Source: RGIG5579 sp045541915
GTDB lineage: Bacteria; Bacillota; Clostridia; Oscillospirales; SIG627
DNA: 64,000 bases
Assembly (NCBI GenBank): GCA_045541915.1
Contig: JAZQJZ010000015.1
Span: 16,893-80,892, forward strand
Direction of reading: 5' to 3'
The translations under genes were made by a program, and so were the position numbers. Below the pieces are notes generated by a model. The model was given only the letters and a program-made list of their open reading frames with translations. It did not search any database and had not been told where the DNA came from. Of the stretch, positions 53,268 to 61,956 are shown one piece after another. How positions within the stretch are numbered: the first letter of the stretch is position 1; every line of letters begins with the position of its first letter.

Positions 53268-53702
53268 ATGAAAGAAATACAAAATAGCACCCGTGTCCGG
53301 TTTCTGGCACTGGGGGAGAACGAAAGCTTTGCCAGAATCGTAACGGCCGGCTTTTTGATGCATTTGGGGGTGACCCCTTCCGATCTTGCGGATGTGAAGA
53401 CCATGGTCAGCGAAGCGGTGACCAATGCCATTGTTCACGGGTATCGGGGAATGGATGGAAAAAAGAATTTTCTGTTTCTGGAATTGCGCTTTTTTTCCGA
53501 TCGTACCTTGGTGATCAGCGTGACGGATAAGGGAAGGGGAATTGAAAATGTGGAAGCGGCGCTGGAGCCGTTTTTCACCACGGACCGAGAGGGAGAGCGA
53601 AGCGGAATGGGACTTCCCATTATGCAGGCCTTTTCCGATTCTCTTCGCATTGTTTCCCGGCCGGGCTATACCAAGGTCACCATGAAGAAAAAGATGCCAT
53701 GA
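53268..53702 (+). CDS. spoIIAB: anti-sigma F factor / kinase SpoIIAB
   Basis: 144 residues, GHKL-type ATPase. The N box VSEAVTNAIVHGY (about 47-59), the G1 box VTDKGRGI (about 84) and MGLPIMQAFSD are visible. It holds sigma-F inactive and phosphorylates SpoIIAA. It overlaps sigF by four bases (ATGA). Confidence 0.95.
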   Translation: MKEIQNSTRVRFLALGENESFARIVTAGFLMHLGVTPSDLADVKTMVSEAVTNAIVHGYRGMDGKKNFLFLELRFFSDRTLVISVTDKGRGIENVEAALEPFFTTDREGERSGMGLPIMQAFSDSLRIVSRPGYTKVTMKKKMP

Positions 53703-54412
53703 CAGAGTACATCAACGATCCGGATACCTTGCTTCTTGCCAAAGGCGGCGATGGAGATGCAATGGAACGGGTGGTCAGCACCAATCTGGGTCTGGTGAAA
53801 AGCATAGCCATGCGTTTTACGGGACGGGGCGTGGAGCCGGAGGATCTGATCCAGATCGGAACGGTGGGGATGCTCAAGGCCATCCTTCATTTTGATCCGG
53901 AAAAGGAATGTCGCTTTACCACCTATGCGGTGCCTTTGATCATGGGTGAGATCAAACGGTTCTTACGGGATGACGGCTGGATCAAGATCAGCCGGGATGC
54001 CAAGATGAATGCAGTACGCATTTTCCGCTTTGCGGAGGAATACGAAAAAAAGCATGGGGTTTCCCCCGGAATGGATCTGATCTGCAAAGAAACCGGCCTT
54101 TCCGAGGAAAAGGCGGTTTTGGCTCTGGAAGCCTCCCGTCCGGCCCTTTCTCTTTCGGCAGAGGATGAAAATACAGGCTTTTCTCCGGAAAAGGTCATCG
54201 GGGAGGACAACATTGAGGATGCGGTGACGGCCCTTGCCTTAAGGCAGGCTCTGGATTTGCTTTTGCCGGAAGAACGAAGGCTCATTGTTTTGCGATATTT
54301 TAAGTCCATGACCCAGGAACAGACTGCCCGGATTCTGGGGATCACCCAGGTGAAGGTATCCAGAGAGGAAAAAAAGATCTTGAAAAAACTGAAAGAAGGC
54401 TTTTTTTCCTGA
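53699..54412 (+). CDS. sigF: RNA polymerase sporulation sigma factor sigma-F
   Basis: 237 residues. Region 2 (DLIQIGTVGMLKAILHFDPEKECRFTTYAVPLIMGEIKRFLRD; key part CRFTTYAVPLIMGEIKRFL), region 3 and the region 4 helix-turn-helix (MTQEQTARILGITQVKVSREEK) match sporulation sigmas F and G. The operon with spoIIAA and spoIIAB decides for sigma-F, the first forespore-specific factor. Length is close to that in Bacillus. Confidence 0.95.
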   Translation: MTEYINDPDTLLLAKGGDGDAMERVVSTNLGLVKSIAMRFTGRGVEPEDLIQIGTVGMLKAILHFDPEKECRFTTYAVPLIMGEIKRFLRDDGWIKISRDAKMNAVRIFRFAEEYEKKHGVSPGMDLICKETGLSEEKAVLALEASRPALSLSAEDENTGFSPEKVIGEDNIEDAVTALALRQALDLLLPEERRLIVLRYFKSMTQEQTARILGITQVKVSREEKKILKKLKEGFFS

Positions 54413-54416
54413 ATTT

Positions 54417-54446
54417 GCCCTGCAAAAAAAAGCAGGGCTTTTTTTC
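54417..54446 (+). terminator. terminator of the spoIIA operon
   Basis: GCCCTGC, eight A, GCAGGGC, then seven T (54417-54445). Confidence 0.9.
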
Positions 54447-54454
54447 GTGAACCC

Positions 54455-54483
54455 TTGACAAGTGTGGTGAATTCTTTTATAAT
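54455..54483 (+). promoter_or_regulatory. consensus sigma-A promoter of the aromatic operon
   Basis: TTGACA (54455-54460), exactly 17 bases, TATAAT (54478-54483). The only perfect consensus promoter I saw in the window; strong promoters are typical in front of attenuators. Confidence 0.9.
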
Positions 54484-54512
54484 AAAGGAAATTTTTGAGA
54501 AGGAGAGGCAGT

Positions 54513-54587
54513 ATGGCTCAGTATTTAACCGGCGTCAAGACTCGATTTTACTATTATGACTGCAGCGGACTGCTTGTGCTCCGATAA
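54513..54587 (+). CDS. leader peptide of the aromatic amino acid operon
   Basis: A 24-codon reading frame with AAGGAGAGG seven bases before its ATG. Codons 12-15 are Phe-Tyr-Tyr-Tyr (TTT TAC TAT TAT, 54546-54557), and codon 4 is also Tyr; there is no Trp. The stop TAA is at 54585-54587, about 30 bases before an intrinsic terminator and 100 before the aminotransferase gene. Aromatic codons fit the operon's products (Phe and Tyr). The peptide itself likely has no function; translation speed is what is sensed. Confidence 0.8.
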   Translation: MAQYLTGVKTRFYYYDCSGLLVLR

Positions 54588-54666
54588 ACCAAAGGGTTTC
54601 AACGGTGTTCAAAATGTCCGCAATTTGTGCGTTGTTTTCAAACGCAAGGTTGCGGATTTTTTATTT
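54565..54666 (+). promoter_or_regulatory. transcription attenuator with alternative hairpins
   Basis: Terminator: TCCGCAA (54617-54623) pairs with TTGCGGA (54650-54656), with an inner GCGTT/AACGC stem, then six T. Antiterminator: GCGGAC inside the leader frame (54565-54570) is complementary to GTCCGC (54616-54621), the terminator's 5' arm. A small hairpin (54581-54605) holding the leader stop codon lies between them. A ribosome stalled at the Tyr codons should leave 54565-54570 free; one that reaches the stop should mask it. Confidence 0.75.
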
Positions 54667-54688
54667 GCTTAAAATTTGGGAGGTTTTT

Positions 54689-55876
54689 ATGATTGCACAG
54701 GAAATGCTCCGTTTGGGGAAACAAAGCTCGGTGATCCGCGCCATTTCGGAATACGGCGCCAAAAGAAAGCAGGAGATCGGAAAAGAGAATGTGTTCGATT
54801 TTTCTCTGGGAAATCCCAGCATTCCTGCTCCCGATGTGATCACGGAAACCATTGTGGAGCTTTGCCGCACCATGGATCCTTGTCAGCTTCACGGCTACAC
54901 CTCGTCTGCCGGAGATATGGCGGTCAGACAGAGCATTGCTGATTTCATTCAGAAGCGCTTTTTGGCGCCTGCCCAGGCCAATCTGATTTATATGACCTGC
55001 GGTGCCGCCGCCAGCTTGACGGTGGCGCTTCACGCCCTTTTAAATCCCGGAGAAGAGGTGGTGGTTCCCTCTCCGTTCTTCCCGGAATATCGGGTGTTTG
55101 TGGAAAAGGCCGGCGGCGTTTTGGTGCAGGCGCCCTGTCACCAGCCCTCCTTCCAGCTGGATCTGGAAAAGCTGGACCGGGTGATCACGGAAAAGACCAA
55201 GGTGATCCTGATCAATACTCCCAACAATCCCACCGGGGCTGTATATTCCGAGGAAAGCCTGAAGGAGCTTTCTCTCCTTTTGAAGAAAAAGGAAGCGGAA
55301 TTCGGAACCCAGATTTATCTGCTCACTGATGAGCCTTATCGCGAGCTTTATTACGGCAAGGGCTCTCTTCCCTGGCTTCCTTCTCTTTACGATCGCACGA
55401 TCGTGGGATATTCTTACAGTAAATCTCTTTCTCTGCCGGGGGAAAGAATCGGATATTTGTTCGTTTCTCCCACCTGTCCCGAGGCAGGAGATGTATTTGC
55501 TGCCATTTGCGGTGCCGGCAGAAGCCTTGGCTTTGTTTGCGCTCCTTCCCTTTGGCAGAAATTGGTTGGAAGGTGCCAGGGCGTGACCAGCGATGTGGAA
55601 CAGTACCGGAAAAACAAGGACCGTCTTTCCCGGGCGCTGGAGGAGATGGGCTATGTGGTAACGCCGCCCGAGGGTGCGTTTTACCTGTTTGTGAAAGCCT
55701 TGGAGGAGGATGCCAACGCCTTTGCCGAGCGTGCCAAGAAGCACGAATTGCTCCTGGTTCCCAGTGATTCCTTTGGTGTGAAGGGCTTTGTGCGCATTGC
55801 TTATTGCGTCAGCTACGAGACCATTGAAAAGAGCTTGCCTGCATTCCGTGCGCTGATGGAGGAATACAAAAAATGA
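54689..55876 (+). CDS. class I/II aminotransferase (probable aromatic aminotransferase)
   Basis: About 395 residues, fold-type I PLP enzyme. NTPNNPTGAVYSEESL (about 176), LLTDEPYRELYY and the PLP Lys in YSYSKSLSLPGERIGY (about 255) are intact. First structural gene behind the attenuator, with GGGAGG five bases before the start. Its place before pheA, tyrA and the shikimate genes suggests that it converts phenylpyruvate and 4-hydroxyphenylpyruvate to Phe and Tyr. It could also serve keto acids made by IorAB. Confidence 0.9.
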   Translation: MIAQEMLRLGKQSSVIRAISEYGAKRKQEIGKENVFDFSLGNPSIPAPDVITETIVELCRTMDPCQLHGYTSSAGDMAVRQSIADFIQKRFLAPAQANLIYMTCGAAASLTVALHALLNPGEEVVVPSPFFPEYRVFVEKAGGVLVQAPCHQPSFQLDLEKLDRVITEKTKVILINTPNNPTGAVYSEESLKELSLLLKKKEAEFGTQIYLLTDEPYRELYYGKGSLPWLPSLYDRTIVGYSYSKSLSLPGERIGYLFVSPTCPEAGDVFAAICGAGRSLGFVCAPSLWQKLVGRCQGVTSDVEQYRKNKDRLSRALEEMGYVVTPPEGAFYLFVKALEEDANAFAERAKKHELLLVPSDSFGVKGFVRIAYCVSYETIEKSLPAFRALMEEYKK

Positions 55877-56961
55877 CAAAGCTATCCGAAGCAAGAAATC
55901 AGATCGATCGGATCGATCGGGAAATGGCAGTTCTGTTCGAAGAGAGAATGGAAGCAGCCAAAAAGGTGGCGCTTTACAAAAAAGAAACGGGAATGAGGAT
56001 CTTTGATTCTGCCCGTGAGGAAGAGATCATCGCAAGAGGATCAAAGCGAGTGGAAAACGAAACGATTCGCGGATACTATGTGAATTTTCTCCATGCCACG
56101 ATGGACATTTCCAAGTCCTATCAGTCCCGCTTGATCGATGGGATGCGCGTGGCCTTCTCCGGGGTTTCCGGCGCCTTTGCGGAAATTGCCGCAAGGAAGA
56201 TCTTTCCCGATGCCACTTCCGTTCCCTGCAGTGATTTTTCAGAGGCGTATCGGGCAGTGGAGGAAGGCAGATGCGATGTGGCCGTGCTTCCGCTGGAAAA
56301 CAGCACCAACGGCGATGTGGGCACGGTGATGGATCTGGCCTTTTTCGGATCTCTTTTCATTAACGGCATTTTCGACATTGAGGTGGTGCAGAATCTTTTG
56401 GCAAAAAAGGAAGCCTCTTTTTCGGATATTAAGACGGTGCTCAGCCATCCCCAGGCGCTGGGGCAGTGTGCCGGATTTATCAAACAAAACCACCTTGTAC
56501 CGGTGGAAGCGGTGAATACGGCGGTGGCCGCCCAGACTGTTTCTCAATCGGATGACATTTCCCTTGCCGCCATCGGCAGTGTGGAGGCGGCAGAGCAGTA
56601 CGGACTTCAGGTGCTTCGCAGTCACATTCACGAAAAAGGGGGCAACACCACGCGCTTTGCGGTGTTTTCCCGTACTCAGAAGACTCCCTCTCCCCAGGAT
56701 CACAAATTTGTGATGCTCTTTACGGTGAAAAACGAAGCCGGTGCGCTGGCCAAGGCAGTTTCTGCCATCGGAACCCACGGGTTTAATCTGCGCGCCATCA
56801 AGAGCCGTCCTACCAAGAACACCTCTTGGGAATACTACTTCTTCTGCGAGGGAGAGGGTGCCATTCATACCCCCCAAGGAGAAGAAATGCTCGCCATGTT
56901 GAAGGAAAACTGCAACGATCTGAAGGTGGTGGGCTCCTTTGAAAAAGAAATTTTACTTTAG
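55873..56961 (+). CDS. pheA: bifunctional chorismate mutase / prephenate dehydratase
   Basis: 362 residues. An AroQ-type chorismate mutase at residues 3-85 (RNQIDRIDREMAVLFEERM), the prephenate dehydratase domain (GVSGAFAEIAARKIFP, VLPLENSTNGDVG, then NTTRFAVFSR with the catalytic Thr) and a C-terminal ACT domain (about 275-350) with the GTHGFNLRAIKSRP Phe-binding region. The ACT domain implies feedback inhibition by Phe. Overlaps the aminotransferase gene by four bases. Confidence 0.96.
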   Translation: MTKLSEARNQIDRIDREMAVLFEERMEAAKKVALYKKETGMRIFDSAREEEIIARGSKRVENETIRGYYVNFLHATMDISKSYQSRLIDGMRVAFSGVSGAFAEIAARKIFPDATSVPCSDFSEAYRAVEEGRCDVAVLPLENSTNGDVGTVMDLAFFGSLFINGIFDIEVVQNLLAKKEASFSDIKTVLSHPQALGQCAGFIKQNHLVPVEAVNTAVAAQTVSQSDDISLAAIGSVEAAEQYGLQVLRSHIHEKGGNTTRFAVFSRTQKTPSPQDHKFVMLFTVKNEAGALAKAVSAIGTHGFNLRAIKSRPTKNTSWEYYFFCEGEGAIHTPQGEEMLAMLKENCNDLKVVGSFEKEILL

Positions 56962-56971
56962 TAGGTGAAAT

Positions 56972-57991
56972 ATGATCCTTTCTGTGAAAACAAGCCGCGG
57001 GGAATATCCCATTGTTCTGGAACGGGGTGCTCTTAAAAAAACCGGGGAGCATTTTGATCTGGCGCGGCGCTGTATGGTGGTGACCGACGGGAACATCCCC
57101 ACTCGGTTTGTGGATACGATTCTTTCCCAATGCGGCGAAGGGCATCTTTTTGTGATCTCGCCGGGAGAAGAGTCCAAAAGCTTAAAAAGCTTTGAAGCGT
57201 GCCTGGCGGCCATGCTTTCTGCCTCCTTTACCCGGGGAGACTGTGTGATCGCCCTGGGCGGCGGTGTGGTAGGCGATCTGGCCGGCTTTATTGCCTCCGC
57301 CTTTTGCCGGGGCGTGGATTTTTATAACATTCCCACTACCGTTCTTTCCCAGGTGGACTCCTCCATTGGGGGAAAGGTGGCAGTGAATTTTCAAGGTCTG
57401 AAAAATATGGTGGGGGCGTTTTACCCCCCGAAGGGCGTTCTCATTGACCCGGATACCCTTTCCACCTTGCCCCAAAGGCAGATCGCAAACGGTCTTGCGG
57501 AGTCGGTAAAAATGGCCCTGACCTTTGACGAGGATCTTTTCTCCCTTTTGGAACGGGAAAAGGATCCGGTATCTGTCATTGAAAAGGTGATTGAAAAAAG
57601 TCTTCTGATCAAGAAAAAAGTAGTGGAAGAGGATGAAAGAGAAGCGGGCCTGAGAAAGGTATTGAATTTCGGACACACTCTGGCCCACGCCATTGAAAGC
57701 GAAAGCTTTCTCGGAGATAAGGTGCTCTATCACGGAGAAAGCGTGGCACTGGGTATGATCCCCATGGTCTCTCCCCAGGTGAAACAGCGCCTGATTCCCG
57801 TTTTGGAAAAATTGGGTCTGCCCACCCATTGGCAGGGAAAGGGCGAGGATCTGATTCAGGCCATGGGACACGATAAAAAGGTCAGCGGAGATCAGATCAC
57901 CGTGATCCGGGTGGACAAGGTGGGCTCTTTTCGGATGGAAAAGATGCCCTTTGATCGGTTTGCAGAAGAAATGAGAGGATGGAACGGATGA
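56972..57991 (+). CDS. aroB: 3-dehydroquinate synthase
   Basis: 339 residues. ALGGGVVGDLAGFIASAFCRGVDF (key part GGGVVGDLAGF) for NAD, PTTVLSQVDSSIGGKVAVN and the Zn ligands in NFGHTLAHAIE and YHGESVALG are present. Second step of the shikimate pathway. The gene ends inside the aroC start. Confidence 0.96.
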   Translation: MILSVKTSRGEYPIVLERGALKKTGEHFDLARRCMVVTDGNIPTRFVDTILSQCGEGHLFVISPGEESKSLKSFEACLAAMLSASFTRGDCVIALGGGVVGDLAGFIASAFCRGVDFYNIPTTVLSQVDSSIGGKVAVNFQGLKNMVGAFYPPKGVLIDPDTLSTLPQRQIANGLAESVKMALTFDEDLFSLLEREKDPVSVIEKVIEKSLLIKKKVVEEDEREAGLRKVLNFGHTLAHAIESESFLGDKVLYHGESVALGMIPMVSPQVKQRLIPVLEKLGLPTHWQGKGEDLIQAMGHDKKVSGDQITVIRVDKVGSFRMEKMPFDRFAEEMRGWNG

Positions 57992-59082
57992 AAAATACCT
58001 TTGGAAACGCTGTGACTCTCACCTTGTTTGGGGAAAGCCACGGCCCGGAGATCGGATGTGTTCTGGACGGTCTTTCTCCGGGAATTACGGTTTCAGAAGA
58101 AAAAATACAGGCTGCTCTTGCCCTTCGACGTCCTCAAAACGCTCTTTCCACTCCCCGGCAGGAGCCGGATCCTTTTCGTATTGTCAGCGGTGTGTTCCAG
58201 GGAAAAACCACCGGAACACCCCTTTGTATTCTGATTCCCAACCTTTCCCAGAGATCCGGGGATTACAGTCAAAAGACCTTCCTTCGCCCGTCCCATGCGG
58301 ATTATGCTGCCTTTATGAAGTATCACGGATTCCAGGACGGCAACGGCGGCGGACATTTTTCCGGCCGGATCACCGCGCCCTTGGTGGCAGCAGGTGCTAT
58401 TTTAAGAGAGGCGCTGAAGGAGAAGGGGATTCTTATCGGAACCCATATTGCCTCCATTGGCCAGGTTTCCGATCGGACCTTTTCTTCCTTGGAGGAAGAA
58501 ATTACCCTCCTTTCCGATCTTGCCTTCCCGGTGCTGGATGAAGCGGCAGGCAAGGCCATGCAGGATGTGATTCTGGAAGCCAAAAAGGACAAGGACAGTG
58601 TGGGCGGCGTTTTGGAAACGGCTGTTTTGGGAATGCCGGCAGGTGTAGGCGAGCCTTGGTTTGATACCCTGGAGGGCCTTCTTTCCCATGCGCTCTTTTC
58701 TGTTCCGGCGGTGAAGGGTGTGGAATTTGGCGACGGCTTTGGCTTGGCAAAAATGCGCGGAAGCGCTGCCAATGATCCCCTCTGTCTGGATCCGGAGGGA
58801 AAGATCGTGACCGCCACGAACCGAAACGGCGGCATCAACGGCGGCATCACCAATGGAATGCCCCTTTTGTTCCGCTGTGCCATCAAGCCCACTCCCACCA
58901 TCGGAAAAGAGCAGAGGACCGTGGATTTTGCCACGGGAAAGGAAGTGACTCTGTCTTCCGGCGGAAGACACGACCCTTGTATCGTGCATCGGGCAAGAAT
59001 TGTACTTGACAGTGTAGTAGCTTTGGTTCTGGCCGATGCTCTGACGGTGCGCTTTGGCACGGATTTTTTGGGGTCAAAATGA
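57988..59082 (+). CDS. aroC: chorismate synthase
   Basis: About 364 residues. FGESHGPEIGCVLDGLSPG near the start, RPSHADYAAFMKY, GGGHFSGRITAP and the C-terminal RHDPCIVHRA contain the conserved His and Asp residues of the reduced-FMN enzyme. The start at 57988 overlaps the aroB stop (ATGA). Last step to chorismate. Confidence 0.96.
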   Translation: MKNTFGNAVTLTLFGESHGPEIGCVLDGLSPGITVSEEKIQAALALRRPQNALSTPRQEPDPFRIVSGVFQGKTTGTPLCILIPNLSQRSGDYSQKTFLRPSHADYAAFMKYHGFQDGNGGGHFSGRITAPLVAAGAILREALKEKGILIGTHIASIGQVSDRTFSSLEEEITLLSDLAFPVLDEAAGKAMQDVILEAKKDKDSVGGVLETAVLGMPAGVGEPWFDTLEGLLSHALFSVPAVKGVEFGDGFGLAKMRGSAANDPLCLDPEGKIVTATNRNGGINGGITNGMPLLFRCAIKPTPTIGKEQRTVDFATGKEVTLSSGGRHDPCIVHRARIVLDSVVALVLADALTVRFGTDFLGSK

Positions 59083-60311
59083 AATACGGTTGCATTGGTG
59101 AAAAATTAGGACACAGCTTTTCTGCCGTTATTCATTCTCAAATCGGTCTTTATGAATATGTTCTTTCCCCTTTGGCAAAGGAAGAACTCCATTCCTTTAT
59201 GGAAAAAAGGGATTTTTTGGGCATCAATGTGACCATTCCCTATAAAAAAGATGTGATCCCCTACCTTTCGGAGATCTCCGACGGGGCCCGGCTTTGCGGC
59301 GCGGTGAATACCGTGGTCAACCGGGACGGGGTTTTGTACGGATTCAATACGGACTTTTCCGGAATGAAGTCTCTTTTGCAAAAGGGCGGCATTGACGTGG
59401 AAGGAAAAAAAGTCTTGATTTTGGGAACCGGCGGTACCTCCGGTACGGCCCTGGCTCTTTGCCGGAGCTTGGGAGCCGAGCGGGTGGAGAGAGTCAGCCG
59501 CACGGGAAAAGACGGATGCCTGACTTACGGTGAATTGAAACATCGGAAAGATACCCAGGTGATCATCAATACCACTCCTTGCGGAATGTTTCCGAATATG
59601 GGCTCCTCTCCGGTTTCACTGGATTTGTTTTCTTTGCTGGAAGGGGTGGCAGATGCGGTTTATAATCCCTTGAACAGTCAACTGATCCTGGATGCGAAAA
59701 AGCGCTCACTTCCGGCCATAGGCGGTCTTTATATGCTGGTGGCTCAGGCGGTCTTTGCCGCCCAGATCTTCACCGGAAGGGAGGAGCTGATCTCCCGGAT
59801 CGATCCCATATACACGTCGCTTCTTCGGGAAAAGGAGAACCTGGTGCTTGTGGGGATGCCCGGTGTGGGTAAGAGCACCCTGGGAAAGGAGCTTGCCCGG
59901 CGCCTGGGAAAGGAATTTGTTGACAGCGATCCGGAAATCGAAAAGGAAGCGGGAATGACCATCCCTGAGATCTTCGCCCTGGAGGGAGAAGAGGGCTTTC
60001 GAAATCGGGAAAGCCGGGTCATCCGGTCCCTTTCGGAGAGACAGGGTCTTGTGATCGCCACCGGGGGCGGTGCTATTTTGCGCCGGGAGAATGTGGATTT
60101 GCTTTCCGGAAACGGAACGGTCATCTTTCTGGATGCTCCTCTTTCCGCTTTGGTTGCCACTTCCACCAGACCCCTTTCCTCCAATCCTCAAGATTTAAAA
60201 AAACGCTATGAGGAGCGCTATGACCTTTACCGAAAGGCCGCTCATATTCACATTCCCGTCAGTCGGAATGTGGAGGAAAACCTGAAAGCGATCCAGAAGG
60301 AGTTAGAATGA
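59079..60311 (+). CDS. fused shikimate 5-dehydrogenase / shikimate kinase
   Basis: 410 residues. Residues 1-245 are AroE: GEKLGHSFSAVIHSQIG, NVTIPYKKDV with the catalytic Lys, NTDFSGM and the Rossmann GTGGTSGTALAL. Residues 250-410 are a full shikimate kinase: VLVGMPGVGKSTLGKELA (Walker A), DSDPEIEKEAG, GFRNRE and ATGGGAILR. The fusion places steps four and five in one polypeptide. The same order of separate genes is common in Firmicutes, so the fusion probably came from loss of a stop. ATGA overlap with aroC. Confidence 0.95.
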   Translation: MKYGCIGEKLGHSFSAVIHSQIGLYEYVLSPLAKEELHSFMEKRDFLGINVTIPYKKDVIPYLSEISDGARLCGAVNTVVNRDGVLYGFNTDFSGMKSLLQKGGIDVEGKKVLILGTGGTSGTALALCRSLGAERVERVSRTGKDGCLTYGELKHRKDTQVIINTTPCGMFPNMGSSPVSLDLFSLLEGVADAVYNPLNSQLILDAKKRSLPAIGGLYMLVAQAVFAAQIFTGREELISRIDPIYTSLLREKENLVLVGMPGVGKSTLGKELARRLGKEFVDSDPEIEKEAGMTIPEIFALEGEEGFRNRESRVIRSLSERQGLVIATGGGAILRRENVDLLSGNGTVIFLDAPLSALVATSTRPLSSNPQDLKKRYEERYDLYRKAAHIHIPVSRNVEENLKAIQKELE

Positions 60312-60751
60312 AGCTTTTGATTATCAACGGCCCGAATCTGAATTTTCTTGGGATTCGGGAGGTAGAGCATTACGGCAACAGAACCTACCAGGATCTTTGT
60401 CATTTGATTTCGGAGCACGGGAAAAAGATCGGTGTGGAGGTGGAGATCTACCAGTCCAATCACGAGGGTGATTTGGTGGATGCCATCCAAGCCGCTTACC
60501 AAAAGGTAGATGGCATTGTGATCAATCCTGCGGCCTATACTCACACCAGCGTTGCCATTTTGGATGCGGTGAAGGCCGTTTCCATTCCCACCGTGGAGGT
60601 GCACATTTCCAAGGTGTCCGAGCGGGAGGAGTTCCGCCAGATCAGCTATATTCGCCAGGTTGCCATTGCCACCATTGCGGGCAAGGGATTTGAAGGCTAT
60701 CTGGAGGCCATGGATCTTCTTTGTCAGCGGGGAAAGGGCAAGGCGGTATGA
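60308..60751 (+). CDS. aroQ: type II 3-dehydroquinate dehydratase
   Basis: 147 residues. INGPNLNFLGIREVEHYG (with a catalytic Tyr), YQSNHEGDLVD, NPAAYTHTSVAI and VEVHISKVSEREEFRQ are all typical. Third step of the pathway. Overlaps the neighbouring genes at both ends by four bases. Confidence 0.96.
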   Translation: MKLLIINGPNLNFLGIREVEHYGNRTYQDLCHLISEHGKKIGVEVEIYQSNHEGDLVDAIQAAYQKVDGIVINPAAYTHTSVAILDAVKAVSIPTVEVHISKVSEREEFRQISYIRQVAIATIAGKGFEGYLEAMDLLCQRGKGKAV

Positions 60752-61956
60752 AAGCTTCCATTTTGCCCTCCTTTGCCAGGGGGAGCGTTTCGGCGCCGCC
60801 GTCTAAAAGCATGGCGCACCGAGCCTTGATCTGCGCCGCTCTTGCCAAAGGGGAAAGCATCCTTTCGCCCATTTCCCTGTCGCAGGATATGCTGGCCACC
60901 ATGGATGCGCTCTCTGCCCTGGGTGCAAGCTTTGTTCGCCGGGGGGATACGGTGCGGGTTCAAGGCATGGGAGTGCCGAAAAACCAAAAGAAGCCCCTTT
61001 TCTGCCGGGAAAGTGGCAGTACGCTTCGCTTTCTTCTTCCTCTTTGTCTTCTGGTGGGGGAAAGAATGACCCTTTGCGGATCTGCACGGCTGATGGAAAG
61101 GCCTCTTTCTGTTTATGAAGACCTTTGCCGGGAAAAAGGCTTTTTGTTTGAAAAGGGCATAGAGAGCGTTACCGTCTGCGGAAAACTGGAGCCGGGGGAA
61201 TATACTGTTCCCGGGAATATTTCCAGCCAGTTCATTACCGGCCTTTTGTTTGCCCTTTCCCTTCTTCCGGGAGAGAGCCGCCTTGCGGTCACCGGAGAAA
61301 TGGAAAGCGCCTCGTATCTGGATATGACCCTTTCGGCTATGACCTCCTTCGGAGGAAGGATCACCCGGGAAGGACAGTGCTTTTTCATTCGTCCGTGTCA
61401 GTTTGAAAGCCGTTCCTTCACGGTGGAGGGAGATTATTCCAATGCCGCTTTTTTGGATGCCTTTACTCTTCTGGGCGGCTCCGTTTCGGTTTCAGGCCTT
61501 CTGGAGAACTCTCTTCAGGGAGACCGGGTCTACCGGGAGTTTTATCCCCTTTTGAAGGAAGGGTGCCCCGAAATTGACCTTTCCGACTGTCCGGATCTGG
61601 CGCCGGTGCTCATTGCCCTGGCGGCGCGGTTTCACGGTGCTTTGTTTACCGGAACCAGACGCCTTCGGATCAAGGAAAGTGACCGTGGAGCGGCCATGGC
61701 AGAGGAATTGGCAAAATGCGGCGGCAAGGTTACCCTTTCGGAAAATGAGATCCGGGTAGATTCCGTGCCGCTTGCGGCACCAAGTCAGCCTATTTCCAGT
61801 CACAATGACCATCGGATCGCCATGGCCATGACACTGATCCTCAGCCGGCTTGGCGGTGTACTGGAAGGGGCAGAAGCGGTGAACAAAAGTTATCCGGAGT
61901 TTTTTGAGATCATAAAAAAATTGGGAATCGAAGTGAAAATTGATGAAACTGAATAA
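60748..61956 (+). CDS. aroA: 3-phosphoshikimate 1-carboxyvinyltransferase (EPSP synthase)
   Basis: About 402 residues. PPSKSMAHRALICAALA (about 16-32) and CRESGSTLRFLLPL (about 88) form the active site, SSQFITGLLFALSL, DYSNAAFLDAF and HNDHRIAMAM follow. Start at 60748, ATGA overlap with aroQ. Slightly short but all landmarks are present. Sixth step. Confidence 0.96.
   Translation: MKASILPSFARGSVSAPPSKSMAHRALICAALAKGESILSPISLSQDMLATMDALSALGASFVRRGDTVRVQGMGVPKNQKKPLFCRESGSTLRFLLPLCLLVGERMTLCGSARLMERPLSVYEDLCREKGFLFEKGIESVTVCGKLEPGEYTVPGNISSQFITGLLFALSLLPGESRLAVTGEMESASYLDMTLSAMTSFGGRITREGQCFFIRPCQFESRSFTVEGDYSNAAFLDAFTLLGGSVSVSGLLENSLQGDRVYREFYPLLKEGCPEIDLSDCPDLAPVLIALAARFHGALFTGTRRLRIKESDRGAAMAEELAKCGGKVTLSENEIRVDSVPLAAPSQPISSHNDHRIAMAMTLILSRLGGVLEGAEAVNKSYPEFFEIIKKLGIEVKIDETE

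Noticed and set aside
54513..54587. A second T-box before the aromatic operon
   Set aside because: No T-box sequence, no AGUA or GNUG loop features; the region is too short and instead holds a translated leader frame.
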